This document shows, in pieces, positions 1-13,559 of a DNA stretch of 64,000 nt (the stretch's first letter is position 1; each line of letters starts with the position of its first letter). Made by a program: the position numbers and the translations under genes. Origin of the DNA: Hydractinia symbiolongicarpus (lineage: Eukaryota; Cnidaria; Hydrozoa; Anthoathecata; Hydractiniidae). The DNA is taken from the NCBI RefSeq assembly GCF_029227915.1, contig NC_079875.1:3596001-3660000 (forward strand), given 5' to 3'. The notes beneath the pieces are model-generated. The model was not told where the DNA came from and did not search any database. It saw nothing but the letters and a program-made list of their open reading frames with translations.

Positions 1-2337
1 CAAGGTATGAAAACTTGTTTTTACAACTTTTGTTTTCTTGCTTTTCTCTATTTGTAGTCTTGTTCTATTACTGTCAACTATGTACAGTTTTAACTAATTA
101 GCTATTTTTTCAACTTTGCTAGCTGTTGTGCCTTACTACTACATAGTTGCGAGTCTATTCTATTACATCTATCTCTAATCTAAAAACTAAAATTTCATGG
201 CTTTAAAAGGAGAACATGACATTGCCATAAAGCATGGAAACCACAGAGCTATGGAGATGTTAAAATTATTTTCAAAGGCGAAATTTCGCATCTAATGTCC
301 TGAGTGATTTTACATTTTCCTCTAAATACCAATAGTATAAACTATTTAAAAGAGAACACAGATTTAAAAAGCCAGTGTATAATATTCTTAATTTTGTAAG
401 TTTTTTCAGTATATGGGAAAATATATTACTTTACTTATGGCTCTAGATGATGGTTAAAGATGTCTTAAAGTGGCTTAGGTACTATTGAAATCTTTTCCCC
501 TCATGCCTTACATAAAATGGGCTATAAGTTCCATATTTTGTAGTTAATATTATTAGATTCTTTAATAATTGGGAAAATTAGGGATAAATTTCAATTGGGG
601 AATACCCCGTAACTGCTACTGAGAATGCTGAATTGCACCCTGAATAGATGCGAAGGTTAAAAAAATCCACCTGCGCAAACACATGAATTTCCTCTTTCTT
701 AATTTGAGAAAAAAGAAACCAAGAGAAAAAACTAAATTTGTGTTGTTGGCATGTAGTAGATTTGTTTTTATTATATAGCAAGTTTTAAAAAATTTTAAAC
801 CATGTTTTCTGCATGATCAACGAACATATGTTTAAATTTGAGATTGAGGGAAAGACTGTATAGATTATATAAAAACACTTATATATCTTGATTTGTAACA
901 GGATGCTAAACTATTTGTTTTTTTTTCTCAAACCAGCTGTAATTTTGTGTCAACAATGTTGGATAAGTGATACATACAAATAAATATTTCACTTATATAT
1001 GTCTAGACATAATTTCTCAGGTGGAAAATATAAAAACATGTATTTTTCGATTATATATATATTTATTCTAATTAATCTTCTGGGAAATTTGTCTGAAAAA
1101 CACAAGTTATTAACTATATATAAATAAGATTTATTTATTTCTCGCAAAGTTTAAAAAAAAATTAACTGAATTATTTTCTTCAATATATATAATATTATAC
1201 ATAGCATGCTATCAAAGTTGTTTTGAATGATTATTATGTATGTATGCTGATTTTATGAACTTAAACAGATTTGGATGAAATAGAGTTTCCTTGTTTCTTT
1301 TGTGAATACTCCTTTCAAAACATCCTGTCAAATAAGTCTCCACCTTCCAACCTGCACCCATGTGTTGAGTGAGGTATTCGTTTTACAAACAAAAAAGCAC
1401 ACATTGTAACACTGATGGTCAACTAATGTTGGATTGTTTTATTCTTGTTAAATTTAAAAATTGTTTCTGTTAAAAAATTCAAATGTCATCAAAATATTTT
1501 TTCAATGCTTTTTATTATTATTGTTTTTTTCAAACAATAGAGCACATGAATTTATTGGGAGCATACACTTTAATAAAAGGTCCTTAGATTTAAATATTAA
1601 CGATGTGATTAATAAAAAGTAAAAGCATCTGCAATAACATAACCTTGAAATAAAAATGAGTTTCTTGGAAAATCCTAATGTATCATCACATAAATATTTA
1701 TAACTAGCCTATACTCCGAAATTAAAAATATGTTTTTAGTGTAGATTTTTTTTAATGTTTGTGCCTTAGTTTACATGCAAAAACATGTTTACATGTTCTT
1801 GCATGTAAACATAAAACATAGAATGAGTTGGTTGTTATCTAAGGGACTTTTTAGGTGTATTTTGATGTTATAGCAGTAATCCATTAAATTTTTCCCTTTT
1901 TTTAAAAAAAAGGTTGTTAAACATCCATCAGTTTAGTCAATGTTTTGAAAAAAAATACCTTTCCCTGTTGTTAAAAAGGTAGAATGAGTGTTTTTAGTAA
2001 CATTTTACCCTATTATGCCTTGAGGGCACGAAGTATCCACAGCCTGTTTGACAAAGCATAACTTTTCTTGGACTCGTGACTGAGTGCTGAAACATTGTGA
2101 CTTTCTCTAACTTTTGTTGGGGCTTGTGATTAAAAATATGTTTTGGAAGTGAATAGTGGTGACATTAATGTGCAAGTGTTTTAGAATGTTGCATTTGTGT
2201 ATTTGTTACAATAATAAAGATTACCATATAGGTTCAAGATTCCTTAGGAAAAGGCTGTTTATTAATTTCTTTTTTTGGTTGGCTAACACCTTGATGCAAA
2301 ATTTAGCTCTAAAAACTAGATGTATACCTTTTTTTAG
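1..2337. other. Non-coding stretch, probably an ELL intron
   Basis: AT-rich sequence with no exon I can support. The first bases read CAAG followed by GTATGA, a good 5' splice donor, so position 4 may be the end of an upstream ELL coding exon and this stretch the following intron; this is inference, because too little sequence precedes it to test the protein. A 42-bp hairpin at 1769-1810 is listed separately. Confidence 0.35.
1769..1810. repeat. Near-perfect 20-bp inverted repeat (hairpin)
   Basis: Arms at 1769-1788 and 1791-1810 are reverse complements with one mismatch and a 2-base loop. The arm core is TTTACATGCAA. It lies in presumed intron sequence. No flanking duplication marks it as a transposon, and its function is unknown. 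Confidence 0.7.
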
Positions 2338-5300
2338 AGAGTTTCACATGCCAAAGCTGCAGTAAAATTTGAAGGAGCCAATGGTGTAAGTATTTTTTTT
2401 TTCTTGTTTCTACAGAGAGTTGTTACTTAATAAATCAAAAACGTTTTTTCATGTGACCATAAAAAAATTCTTTAGGTCTGCATTATTTTAACATAGTAAA
2501 TAGTGAGTTTACCTGTGCATATTTTGGATAAAAGTTTGCTACTTCATTTGTAGAAAAATGTGCATTCTTTAGCAACCTGGTTTTGACAAACAAACAAACA
2601 GAACACACATTTTGTCTTTTTAAGATTAAAAATAAAGGTCTATTGTTTAGAACAAGATTTAATTTTTTTTTAAAGTGTGTACTGGAATTATGTTAGATAT
2701 CCATTACATTTGATATTTTATATTTTAATTTCAAAATTCCATGAAATACAAATGAAATAGTAATAGGTTTAACCTTAGAAATTGAATTTTTTAATCTATC
2801 GTACCACTTCCAGATTAAACCAATTACATAGTGTTTGATGTAAGTAATTAATCTTTAAGGAGTTTAACAATTATGGTAATTAGCTGTACATGTAGTGTGC
2901 ACAATATTAATAATGGGTAAAGATGCTGAATGTGATAAATAATCAATCCCTATTCCAGTCATGACTGCTGCTACTGTTTTAGCTAACCTACTACTACTTA
3001 TCAATAACATTTGTGTCATGTGCTGATATTAGTTGATTGTATCTCATGTCATTTCAACATGTGAGGCTTAAATGATTTTTTTAATTGGTTATAATTAAAA
3101 AATAATTTTAGCATTCAATAGAAACTAAATTTTAAATCCTCTTATCAATTTTTATGTGGATATTTTCCAACTGCACTCCTGCTTCTTAAATCATTATATA
3201 TTCACAAAGGAGTTGGCTTCTTTGACTTTTGAAAGCACATATTCTGTTGGTTTTCCTGATCACTGGGTTTTGTAATATGCAAGAGTCTCTAAAAAGCAGC
3301 ACCTTGGTTGGTGTTGTAGGAAAAACAATTCCAGCAAATATTTTTTATGAATTTTTTGGCAATCATATTACAATCAACACTAAATTTTGAGATTATTGGA
3401 AGGTTAGTAGGGGAAAGATAAACACCATTTTTTTATTCACAAGGCCTATCAATAAGAGGAAACTATTGCTCTTGCTCACCCAAAGACTAAGCCAATTCTG
3501 AGAAATGAAAAACTAGCTGAGCCATTAATTGCTCCCCCAATTCCAAAAAACTTTTGTCAGGCTGAGCAATATCAATTCACATGAAAATCAATCTTTCTGG
3601 TTATTTATAAATAAATATAAATAACCAAAATACATAAAAGGCCAAGATATAAAATAGATAAAAAAGATATACCTTTATAAAATTATTCTATTTATTCAGA
3701 TTGTTCGCCCAGTGTAAGTTATTGTAACCTGGAGCAAGAGATTTATTTCTCTGGTGTTATTTTCTTATTGATAGGCTTGATACTAATCTGCTTTGACTTA
3801 ACAACTTGTTTTGTTTTTTGCCTATAGGTATTATCTATACCAAGCAAACCTGGTTCAACAAGACAAAATGATACAAAAAACTTTAACTTCACAGTGTCTA
3901 ATTTTCCAGTCGAAAGTAACCCATTACAAGGTATATTAGAATGTATAAAGCATGCTGATGTAAGAACAGACAGACTAGTTTCATATGGACCATTGCAGTG
4001 TAAGATTTCCATTGCTGCTACCGATGATGTATACGAGAACACAAGAAATCGTATGGCACAAGTTGATCATGAGCGCAAGGAGATTAGGTAAAATACACAC
4101 TTTAATAAAACAATTGTAGCTCATTATAAGATAAGATCTATTGTTTTGGTGCTTTTTATGTATTTTTTACTTCAAAATTCTGGTTTTAATTCTAAGAACC
4201 AGGCTGTCACATAGCCTAAAAATATGGAGAAATACCAATTTTTTAAAAAAGACATTTAAAGCCTTTAATAGTCAGGGGAAAATGGTTAAAAGTATCCGTC
4301 AGGAAAAAATAACACATTTAATAAATATTGGAATAGCGCAGTATTGGCTAGGGAAAAATCATAAAATTATTTGATTTTTTCGGAATTTTTTTCCACAACA
4401 ATCCTGTATATACAATTCTGTTTATATTTTTAGGACAAAAGAAATTGAGATTGGATCTAGAAAAAAAGGTAAATTAGCTTGAATCCCGAGTTATTCCCAT
4501 TTTATTCCCAGCTTTTTGTATATTATATTATTTATTGCAAATCTTTATTCTCAAATATTTCATGATAATTTTTCTTACAAGGCTTTTCTACACTAGGTTA
4601 ATTATTGTAGAATTACTGAGATCTAAATAATTATAGATTTTTTGGGATCTGGTATTTTGCTTCTTTTTGTTTCATTAAGTCCAAGCATGTCCTGTATCTT
4701 TAGGTAGCAAAACAAAACAAGTCATCAGACCTGTTGATGTTCGCCCCGCAGCAGATAAAAAGCCTGCAAGCCTAAAAAAGAAAGTTATTAACCATGCACC
4801 AAACTCTCCTAAACGATCTGCATTCACATCTACTGCTTCATCGTCTTCAATTAATAATCAACATTCATCACCCATTGGTTCATCTAATAGAAGTTCTCCA
4901 GTCACAGTTGGAAAGAGTTTTTCTTGCCGGTAATTTTCTTTTTATTTATTTTCATGTTTATCTTTATTATGATTGTGGGATATTTTTGGAATACAATTAT
5001 ATTTAGAGGCATTTGTATTACTTTTCATTTGTACCACTTTTTATAGATTTTGACTAAATAGACAAATTGAGATGAATTATTAATTAAGTTCTTAAATAAC
5101 TGTAAGTGTATTTTGCACCATTTTTTTAGGGAACGTGTTGTGCATATATTAGCTATTGGTCCGCATGAAAAGTCTAAACTGTTGAGGCGACTAACAAGAG
5201 GTTGGTTGATTGCACGGCTATGTCACTGCTGCAAGTGATAAAAAGCTACATATCATTTTTTTTTCAGAAGATATATAACATTCAGGAATTATAAAATACT

Positions 5301-8300
5301 CTTTTCCAGTTATGAATGGCAAACCAGATTTTTTTGTGATTTTTATTTATAAATGGTAGCAAACACACATAAAATATTTATATATTCTTTGCAAACAGAA
5401 ACTTTTAGAAATGGGACAATTCATGGAATTTCCAGATTTTTAAAACATCAATAAACTATTTTGGCCACAATTTTTATTCATTCATTAAACATAAACTACA
5501 ACTCATTTCTTATTTTTTCACTTGCTTCTTCAAGGATGTTAGGAAAACGAACACTGCTACAGTCATTATCAGTCTTAATAAATCTGTGTCCCCACTGCCT
5601 TACTATTTTAATTGAATATGTTTACTTTTTTACATAATTCGGATTCATTAAATTTTTGTTTTTCTATATAGAGGCTTTCAGTCAAAAGGATCGAAATAAT
5701 TTAGCAATGGTGTTACAGCAGGTTGGTTTTTTCTTTTTTGCATACTAGCTATCAGCCTATGGCCTTAACTCACTCACAATGCAGCTACCATTTTTAACTC
5801 ACTCACAATGCAGCTACCATTTTAGCTCACGAACAGGCGAGCATTTTAACTATATAGTTGTTAGCCGGTGAACAATTAAAAAATAATGCCACATTTGCTA
5901 TTTCAGACAAATATATTTTGTGCATTGTTAACACAAAATTGGCCCTTGTGATTTTGATGGTAGATATAGATGTTAGATATATAGGCAATAAGCTGTTTCA
6001 AGAATAACCAAGTTTGTTTTTAAATGCCTGTACGTTTATTTTGTGCTGTTAAAACATTTTTAAAAACATTCAATTTTAAATTATTTGTCCTGATGCCTTT
6101 TTTAAAAACTTGGCAGATTTTTATGATTATATACATGTACATTATATACAGGTTTCTTCGGTGCATGATAATCAACACAAATTGCATTCGCATTTATATT
6201 CAGAAGTCCAGGTCAGTATATCATCATTTTTAACAAAATTAAATTGAAAAGACGATTCCAGGACAACTATGAAAAGCCTAATACAATCAATCTAATACCA
6301 TCTTAATGTAGTTTGATTTTTAAAGCAGTTGCATTAACTTTGATTTGCATCTCTGATGTGAAAATTTGTACCAAATGATTTGATAAAAGCAGGTTAATCT
6401 TTTTTTATAGGTGAATACTTGGCCGTTCTATAGCGACAGTGAAAGATTGGATGTTAAACGGTAAATGCAATACATTACTTTTCATTGGTCCGGGTTAATA
6501 TGAAATTTATTTTAAAATTTATTCCAAATTACCATAAAAAATTTTTTTAATATGGCATTATAAACACTGTCCTGAAACAATTTTGTTCTGTGAAATTCTG
6601 GAATTTTGACAAATATTTGAATATGTCCTGGAATGATCCTGGAATTTAATCATATTGAGCTAAATTTTCACATTGCAATATGTAATTTTTTTACAAACCT
6701 TCCAGCAAGAATTTTCCTTAGAAGTAGATAAATTTGTCCTGAAAAAATAAGAAAAAATGCCATGGGAAGTCCTAAAATTCCTTGACCAGGATTTGGATTA
6801 TTTTTCTATGGTCCATGAATATGTGTTTTTAGGAATATAACTGCACATGCTAAACAAGAAAACACGTCTCCACAAGTGGTATCGTCCACGTCCAAATCAC
6901 CAGAAGAAAAGGCAAGTGAAATCTGTTGGAGTCAATGTTTGCTTAGGTCCAGCATTTGTAATCTCAAACGTTGTACAAACTAAATCACAGAAGTTAGGCG
7001 CTTATAATTTTTGCTTTTTTGTTAAGTAAAGAATTAGAATAAGTCAATTATCCATTAGACTCCATTTCTATCAGTTTATAGCACTGGTTGTTGTGTAACT
7101 AAGGATCAGGGAGGTGCTACTTTGTTTTATAAGCTCGTTACCTGCTTCTCTGTTTTTTTTTTGTTTTAAAAATCAGTCAGCTATCACCTTTGGCTCACAG
7201 GCAGACATCGAGCATTATCATGCATTTTATATGCTTATTCAAATCTTTTCTTACATTGATGTAAAGAGCTAATATCTGTTTCTGTATTTACCGTTTAGCC
7301 TGCTATAAAAAGACCTGTACAAAACGAAGTCACCAGTTCCAATAAACGTGCTCGCTTAGAAATTCGAAAAGCAGACGAACCTTCCTCAACTTCTTCGCTT
7401 AATTCAAATAAAAAAACAAAGAAGGAGGAGAGTGTGCCTACACAATCGAAGTCATTAGAAAACAAAAATTCGAATTTTGGCGAAGATTCTCCACCCACTG
7501 TAGCGTCAACGTCTGACACGCCTGAATATATGATGTATGCTTGTTTTGTTTTTTTTGTTAGGTGGAACTGCAAATATGTTTTGTTAACCGTGGGTTTGTC
7601 TCTTTCATTTTGCTCGATTTTTAAACAAAAGACCTGCCTTTCTAATTGTTAACGGAAATAGAATTCTTAGCTTCTCAGTGTACAGAAAGTTTATTCCGCT
7701 TTATAAGAAATGCTTACCAGCCTACAAAAAAATGTACCGGCCTACAAAAAATTGTACCGGCCTACAAAAAATTGTACCGGCCTACAAAAAGTTGTACCGG
7801 CCTACAAACAGATGTACTGGCCTACAAAAAGATGTACCAGCCTACAAAAAGATATGTCAGCTACAAGGATATCCTTTCAGTCTACAAAAAAATTAACCGG
7901 TTTATAGGAATTACCTTCCGGTTGAATGCTGTCCCTCCACTCTTGTTTGCCAACTTCCAAATGCTAAGAGAATACAATACGAATTTGAAAGTTGTTGCAA
8001 CTTTTTTGTTTTGTTTCTTTTAAGCACGTACAAGCCGATCACAAGTTACGAACAACGTTGTAGATACAAACGAGACTTTCAATCGGAGTATTCGGAATAT
8101 ATCGAACTAAAGAAAAACGTGGACGCTGTTGCCACGAAATTTATGGAACTCGACCGATCTTGGCGAAGGTTAAAAAAGGGCTCGCCTGAGTATCAGGTGA
8201 GTGTTTGTTTTAGTTTAACCGACCAACTATGTTTAGTAATATGGTGGTTTGTGGTCGTACATGTAGAGAAGTACGAGAGGAAATTTAGTTGATTGAATTT

Positions 8301-8886
8301 AATTTATTTTAGTTTAAATTTGGGCTGTTGTTGTGTTCTAATTCCCTGAGAAACAAATACTTTATTTGATTTGTTTTATTATTTGTGTACGTTTTAGAAA
8401 ATCCAAGACGAAATTATCGAAGCCTACCAGCAACAACAAAAGGTAAATATTTTTTCCTTGTTACTTTAAAATTTGAAATGCATACTATTTTTTCGGATAA
8501 GCTGTAACCAAAGCGGTGCCTGTTTTTATTTCCAGGAAAGCGGAGTTAAATAATTTTTTTTTTGCTCTGTAGTGCTACCAGCCCCCTTATTATTAAGTTC
8601 ATTTTCAAAATGGCGACAAGCCCGTCTCGGATTCTCTGTAATGTATTTTTATCCAGGTCATACTTGCTTGACCAAATTAAACATGTCAATTTTGTAATTA
8701 AAATGTTTTGGGGAAAATTAAAACTTTCTTTTTCAACCGAAACTCTTTTGTTCTTATTTTTTAATGTTTCCTTTTTTGTAGGACGAGAAATACCACGAAA
8801 TGAAACGACGTTGTGAAGAACTTCATCAGAAATTAAGTCACATTAAAAAGTTAGTCGTGGAATATGACAGTGCTTTGCATACGTGA
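2338..8886 (+). CDS. ELL: RNA polymerase II elongation factor ELL (5' end incomplete)
   Basis: ELL raises the elongation rate of RNA polymerase II in the nucleus and is a subunit of the super and little elongation complexes. Thirteen exons join in frame: 2338-2385, 3828-4087, 4434-4468, 4704-4929, 5130-5200, 5672-5721, 6152-6211, 6411-6460, 6833-6911, 7299-7534, 8025-8196, 8398-8442, 8782-8886 (478 residues plus stop). The N-terminal ELL domain shows VKFEGANG, VLSIPSKPG, ATDDVYENTRNRMAQ and RERVVHILAI. The C-terminal occludin-homology domain (exons from 7299) shows EYMITYKPITSYEQRCRYK, FQSEYSEY and LSHIKKLVVEYD. A basic Ser/Pro-rich linker lies between. Vertebrate ELL starts about 50 residues earlier, so a first exon is missing. 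The intron after 6911 uses a GC donor (AAG then GCAAGT); the others are GT-AG. Identification rests on both conserved ends. Confidence 0.9.
5765..5824. repeat. 29-bp tandem duplication in ELL intron
   Basis: Two adjacent copies of a 29-bp unit beginning TTAACTCACTCACAATGC. They lie in the intron between ELL exons 5672-5721 and 6152-6211. No coding role is seen. Confidence 0.75.
7721..7860. repeat. 20-bp minisatellite, 7 units, in ELL intron
   Basis: Seven units of 20 bp (CCTACAAAAA followed by about ATTGTACCGG) lie in the intron between ELL exons ending 7534 and starting 8025. All reading frames through it are open because of the unit sequence, which produces spurious Tyr-Lys-Pro-Thr-like open frames. 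The homologous protein joins directly from 7534 to 8025, so the array is intronic. Confidence 0.85.
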
Positions 8887-8926
8887 CATCGAGGCTAAAG
8901 CTCATTTCATACATGACATCGAGGCT
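8878..8926 (+). repeat. 30-bp-period direct repeat across the ELL stop codon
   Basis: The block with CATACGTGACATCGAGGCT at 8878-8896 recurs with one change at 8908-8926. The first copy carries the last His-Thr codons and the TGA stop; the second lies in the 3' UTR and has a TGA in the same relative place. Confidence 0.7.
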
Positions 8927-11900
8927 GGATTTTTGTTGTTGTGTTATCAACCAACATGGCTTCCCCCCAAAAAAGATAGCCGCCACACACACACGCTAAA
9001 AGATCTTGAAGGATTAAATTTCTTTGATTTTTCTGAGAAGAAAAAATAATACAGAAAATTAAGTTATTTGAATAGCTGCCTTTGAAACAAAAATAGCATG
9101 AATCTTTTTACAAAAAAAAAATTGCTACACCCTAGCAGGCTTGTATTCGTCCTCCAATGTGTTAAAAATAATATCAATCTTTCGATAAAATTGCGGCTTT
9201 ATTGTTACGCAAGAAACGCGTAACCTCAATCAAACATTTGTCGTAACGACATGGCGGCTTTTAACTGCAAGAACAAAGATTTTTAAAAAGAGATTTCGGT
9301 AAGAGAATGCCACTTTATTAACAAGAGTTTTGTTATAGCGGTGAATTTTTAGTTAAAATCTTTAGCGGGAAATTTGTTTATTTGTAGTTGTTATTTTTAT
9401 TATTATTGTTGTTATTATTTTCTATAATTCGTCTCTGCATCAGAGAGAGAAAAATAAAACAAATAAGAGACCGCGCTGAGTTGGATTATTATGCTAAGTT
9501 GGGCTATTTGTTATCTTTTTTTAAATGTCTTATCATAAAAAAAATTAAGAGTAAAAAACAACAAGGAAAACAACGCTCGTAAGAAATACACTTCTTCCTT
9601 ATTTTTTGAACCTTTTAATTATTTTAAAATAACAACCATGCTGGAGATTTTCTTTATAAGTGGTGGTATGAGTCTCCTCTCCATAGATGTTTTTAGTTGA
9701 TCAGTTATATAGATCGTGTTTTGAATTATTCTCGTTTCCCTTTGTTTGCGTATTTTTTTGTGTGTTTTCTTAGCACATAAACAGAAATGAAATAATTAAA
9801 CATATGCGTTTTGTGTTCTTCAACTATTTTTTTTTTGCAGTAAAACAGTTACAGACAAAAGAGCCCAGGTACGCTTTTGTGTGTTCTTTACAATTTTATC
9901 AGCTTCTATTTGCTACGCATTTGAAACAACCGGTGGCAATTTTTTCGTCTGCCGTAATATTTATCTATACAATTTATGTATTTTCAAAAGAGTTAGAGTC
10001 TTAAATAGTTGTTCTTTAACATTTAAGCTCATTTTTTTTTTGCTCAATACATGTTAATTGCGATTTCGTTTTTAAATCGTTTTTTTTTTGCTCGACATTA
10101 CAGGGCTGGAGACGCCAGTGTTGGAAACAGGACATTCAAATCTTGTGAAAATTGCCGATTTTTTGTAGTTTAAAGCAACTTAATTAAGGTTTTAACACCA
10201 AATTTTTTTTCAGCACCCAACCACGATGAGCGTCATTTTGTAACTCCTACTACTGTCGCAAATTTCGAGTTTTTATTTTTATTTTTTGTTATTTTTTATT
10301 TGCTTTAGTTTATATTTTGTTTGTATGCGTTTATCTTTCAACGAAACAAATCGTTAAAAATTGTAACGACTCTACGTAACCGCTACGTAACTTTATGTCC
10401 GTACGAATTTTTACATCGGTTAAAATATATTCTCGTATCGACTTAGGTTGGGTGACAACAGTAATTGCCCACAAAGTTCTGGGAATGACCATGTACAGAC
10501 CTTGGAAAAAAATTGTTCTATAGATTTACAAACTACTGAACCAATTTTTTGCATTTATATTTTTTATAAAGTCGGGGAAAAGATTCGTCTGTATATATTC
10601 TTAGTGCCCTCGTAACAAGCTTGTCTTTCTAGAGTTTTTTACCTTCTGTGCCAACTTTTGCGATGAGGCCTGTGTATTAAGTTGGTATATCTTTGGATAG
10701 TACATGTATCTTCAGATTTGGTTACGAATAAATAAACAAATACACAGTAATATTTTGTGTTCCGTAAGTTTCAGGAGTGATAGCTAACTTGGTTGGCGAG
10801 ATAATCAGCCAATCAGAGATTTTTAAATAAATCGACGTTAACCGTAAATATATATACTCGCAAAATCGAATAAGTTAACCCTTAGACTTCCAAGTACACC
10901 AATTAACCTCTCAACGAGGCTGAGATACCGACATATTAACCATACGTCGCGATCACTCTCAACTTTGAGATACCAAACAGATTCCTATCTGACAGTACTT
11001 AAGTCCATCAAGGTTGAAGTAACAGGTAACTCGAAATTGGGTTTGAAGACGAAAGACGTATTCGAAAAACAATGAATATGTAGAGTTCTTACAGAAATGC
11101 AAATGGTTGATAAAAAATCGACATTAGGAGTCTTAATAATTCCTATAAGTATTTCTTAAATATTTGTTGAAAGAATCGACTAATTCTTTGATTACGAAGT
11201 TGAAAACCTCCGAAAACCTCCGAAAAAAAGATTTTGTTACAGCAATGTCCACTAACTAAAACCAAACGACTGTACAACACACAAAATGTAGTCGTTCGTT
11301 TTACACAACATACCACATACGCTCCTAAAAAAATTTAGTGTCGGATGATAAAGCCTCATCATTATTGTTACAACCATTTTCATAAAAAAGTCTCAAACAA
11401 AAGTATTTATGAGGTAAGAATGGCGCTATTATTATATCGAAAACGGGTAAAAATATCTTTTGTAACGAGGTTGACTGGGAATCTTTAATGTCCTCTCGAC
11501 TAAACCATGGAGGTGGAATTACAGATTTTATGTCTTTAATTTCACCTCCATGATTAAACCGACTATGGTAATTGAATTGGAGGTGGCAGAAATTTTATCC
11601 AACAAAGTTCGAAAAAATATAAAATAGTATTGACGTCACGAAGTGTAGTTCTTAATACTTTTTTAACGTGATGTGAAGAAGACTAAACAGCTAAGTATTT
11701 CGTTTTACTGTTTCTCGATTTATTTCTTTATTTATTCAAACTTGTGTTTACACATTGATTCGCATCCACAATAAAACTTAAGAATGTTTACCAGAATTAG
11801 TTGTTTTCACACAAGTGTGAAATCAAGATATCAAGGATAAAAACTGAGCAAGATTTATATATTCTATGGTAAAATCTTATAAAAATGTCTTCTTCTACAG

Positions 11901-13559
11901 ATAACAACAAAGGTTTTGAAGGTACTTTCTTTGTTCAACGTTTTAAACTTTTTATCATGCAACATTGTCGCTTAAGTTAATTTCACACCGACAAAAATTT
12001 GATGCGTTTGCTAGTCTCATAATAACGCACCTTACTGGTAAAAAAGTCGGTAAAAAAATTAGCCGGCAAAAATAAAAAGTCGACAAATATATTACTCACT
12101 TGGACAAAATTTAGTCACTTTTTGCCGACTAATTTTTTGAATTTAGTCACTAATAAAGAATAATTGCATAAAACTAATAAAAATTAACAACAGAGAGCAA
12201 AAAGATGGTCGGAAAAAAAAATCGGAAAAAAAGTTAGGTCGGTAATAAAAAAATCGGCAAAAATTATAGTCTGCAAAAAATATTAGTCACCTAGACAAAA
12301 TTTAATCACTTTTTGCTTACTTTTTTTTACCGATAAGGTATCCATTGCTATGGTTTGCCGCAGGACGCCACTGTAGGTTTGGATTGTACCCATCTTTTCG
12401 CCTAGTGTATGAAATAAAATGCAATTTATTTGAAATTTAATGCAAATAAAAACCACACCATAGTAAAGTACGTTTACAGTGTAAATTTAGCCTTACTTCT
12501 TTTCACGGCTGGTTTAGTCCGTGTTTGAGATTATTTTTTCCGCCCTAGTAATACCATATTCGTGGACAAAATGAGTTACAACAGTTCAAAAATACGCATA
12601 CTTTTCTGAGGATTAAATTAATAATTTTTTCTGATTTTTAAAATCCATGTAGGTCCATTGAAGCTTTACTTATTTTATATTGGAAACGGCGCGAAATTAA
12701 AAAAGCAAAAAGGGGTCTTGGGGACGAGGTTGGGAATAATTATAACTACCACTATAGCAATCTTTGACAGAAAAGAATTTTTAAAAGTTAAAAAAAAAGA
12801 GTTCTGGGGACATGGTGGCTTACTTTGTTCTGTTTTTGTTCTTTGTTGTGTACTAGACTTTCAAAACTACATCTTTAAACTACAATTCCATCTCTTCATT
12901 TTGGAAACTGACTTATAAAAATTATTTTAGTTGCTTTAATTCTTTGTTTAATGGTTAAGTTGAAAACGAAGCAAGATGATTCAAGGTGTTGCTCTCTCTT
13001 GTGCTCATAAAACTTTTCGTCGCCATCAGCTTGACTTTCGTGTAAGTCATTAAAATCAAAAACGAACAGTCTGTTTTGTAGGGTAAGACGTACCCAAGTA
13101 CAAGCTTAATCGGACGAAATCTGTTTGGAAAGTTGAGAACTTGCTTCTTTTATTATGTAAAAGTTATGAGAAGTGTAACGCTGTAAAATCTGTTCTAGTA
13201 ACGACAAAAAATTACTTTAATGTGAAAGGTGGGAACATCTGAGAAAACGGGTTCACTGCATTGTGATTCTACCTGTGTTGAATCTCCACGTGTTGTGTAT
13301 CTGATTTCTTCTGTAAACATTTGAAGTTCAAATTTCATCAAAAGAAAACTTATGAAGAAACAAAGCAAAGTTTTTTGTAAACATTTTCTTTTTATAATTG
13401 TTGTTGACATAACTCGCTGCATTTAAGCCAATGAAGATCAAGTTACAAGTATTTCAACCAATCAAAACAAAGAAACAACATTTGAAAATTGTACAATCCG
13501 CACAGCACATGAACAAATTTTTGTGAGAGGAAAAATAACGCCGTCGCGAACTTGTCGAA
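8927..13559. other. Intergenic region between ELL and SLC15
   Basis: ELL 3' UTR and AT-rich spacer. No exon with protein similarity was recognised on either strand. It holds a TIR foldback element at 12029-12339, a short inverted repeat around 11503-11556 (arms GGAGGTG and CACCTCC) and a fragment around 12710-12740 whose GGGGACGAGGTTGG end matches the termini of the small foldback elements at 13986 and 14842. Confidence 0.5.
12029..12339. mobile_element. Non-autonomous foldback/MITE-like element
   Basis: The ends are inverted: ACCTTACTGGTAAAAAAG at the left against ACCTTATCGGTAAAAAAAAG read from the right. Inside, blocks of the type TTAGTCACTTTTTGCC and CAAAAA..GTCGG are repeated in both orientations, so most of the 311 bp can fold on itself. 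No open reading frame and no clear target-site duplication, so the superfamily is not assigned. Confidence 0.5.

Noticed and set aside
1269-1372. Possible exon with a CxxC...HxC zinc-finger-like spacing after an acceptor at 1268
   Set aside because: Short, no family recognised, and it probably lies in an ELL intron; a chance open stretch is more likely.
7646-8023. Open frames rich in Tyr-Lys-Pro-Thr around 7.7 kb
   Set aside because: Created by the 20-bp minisatellite in all three frames; ELL reads directly from 7534 to 8025.
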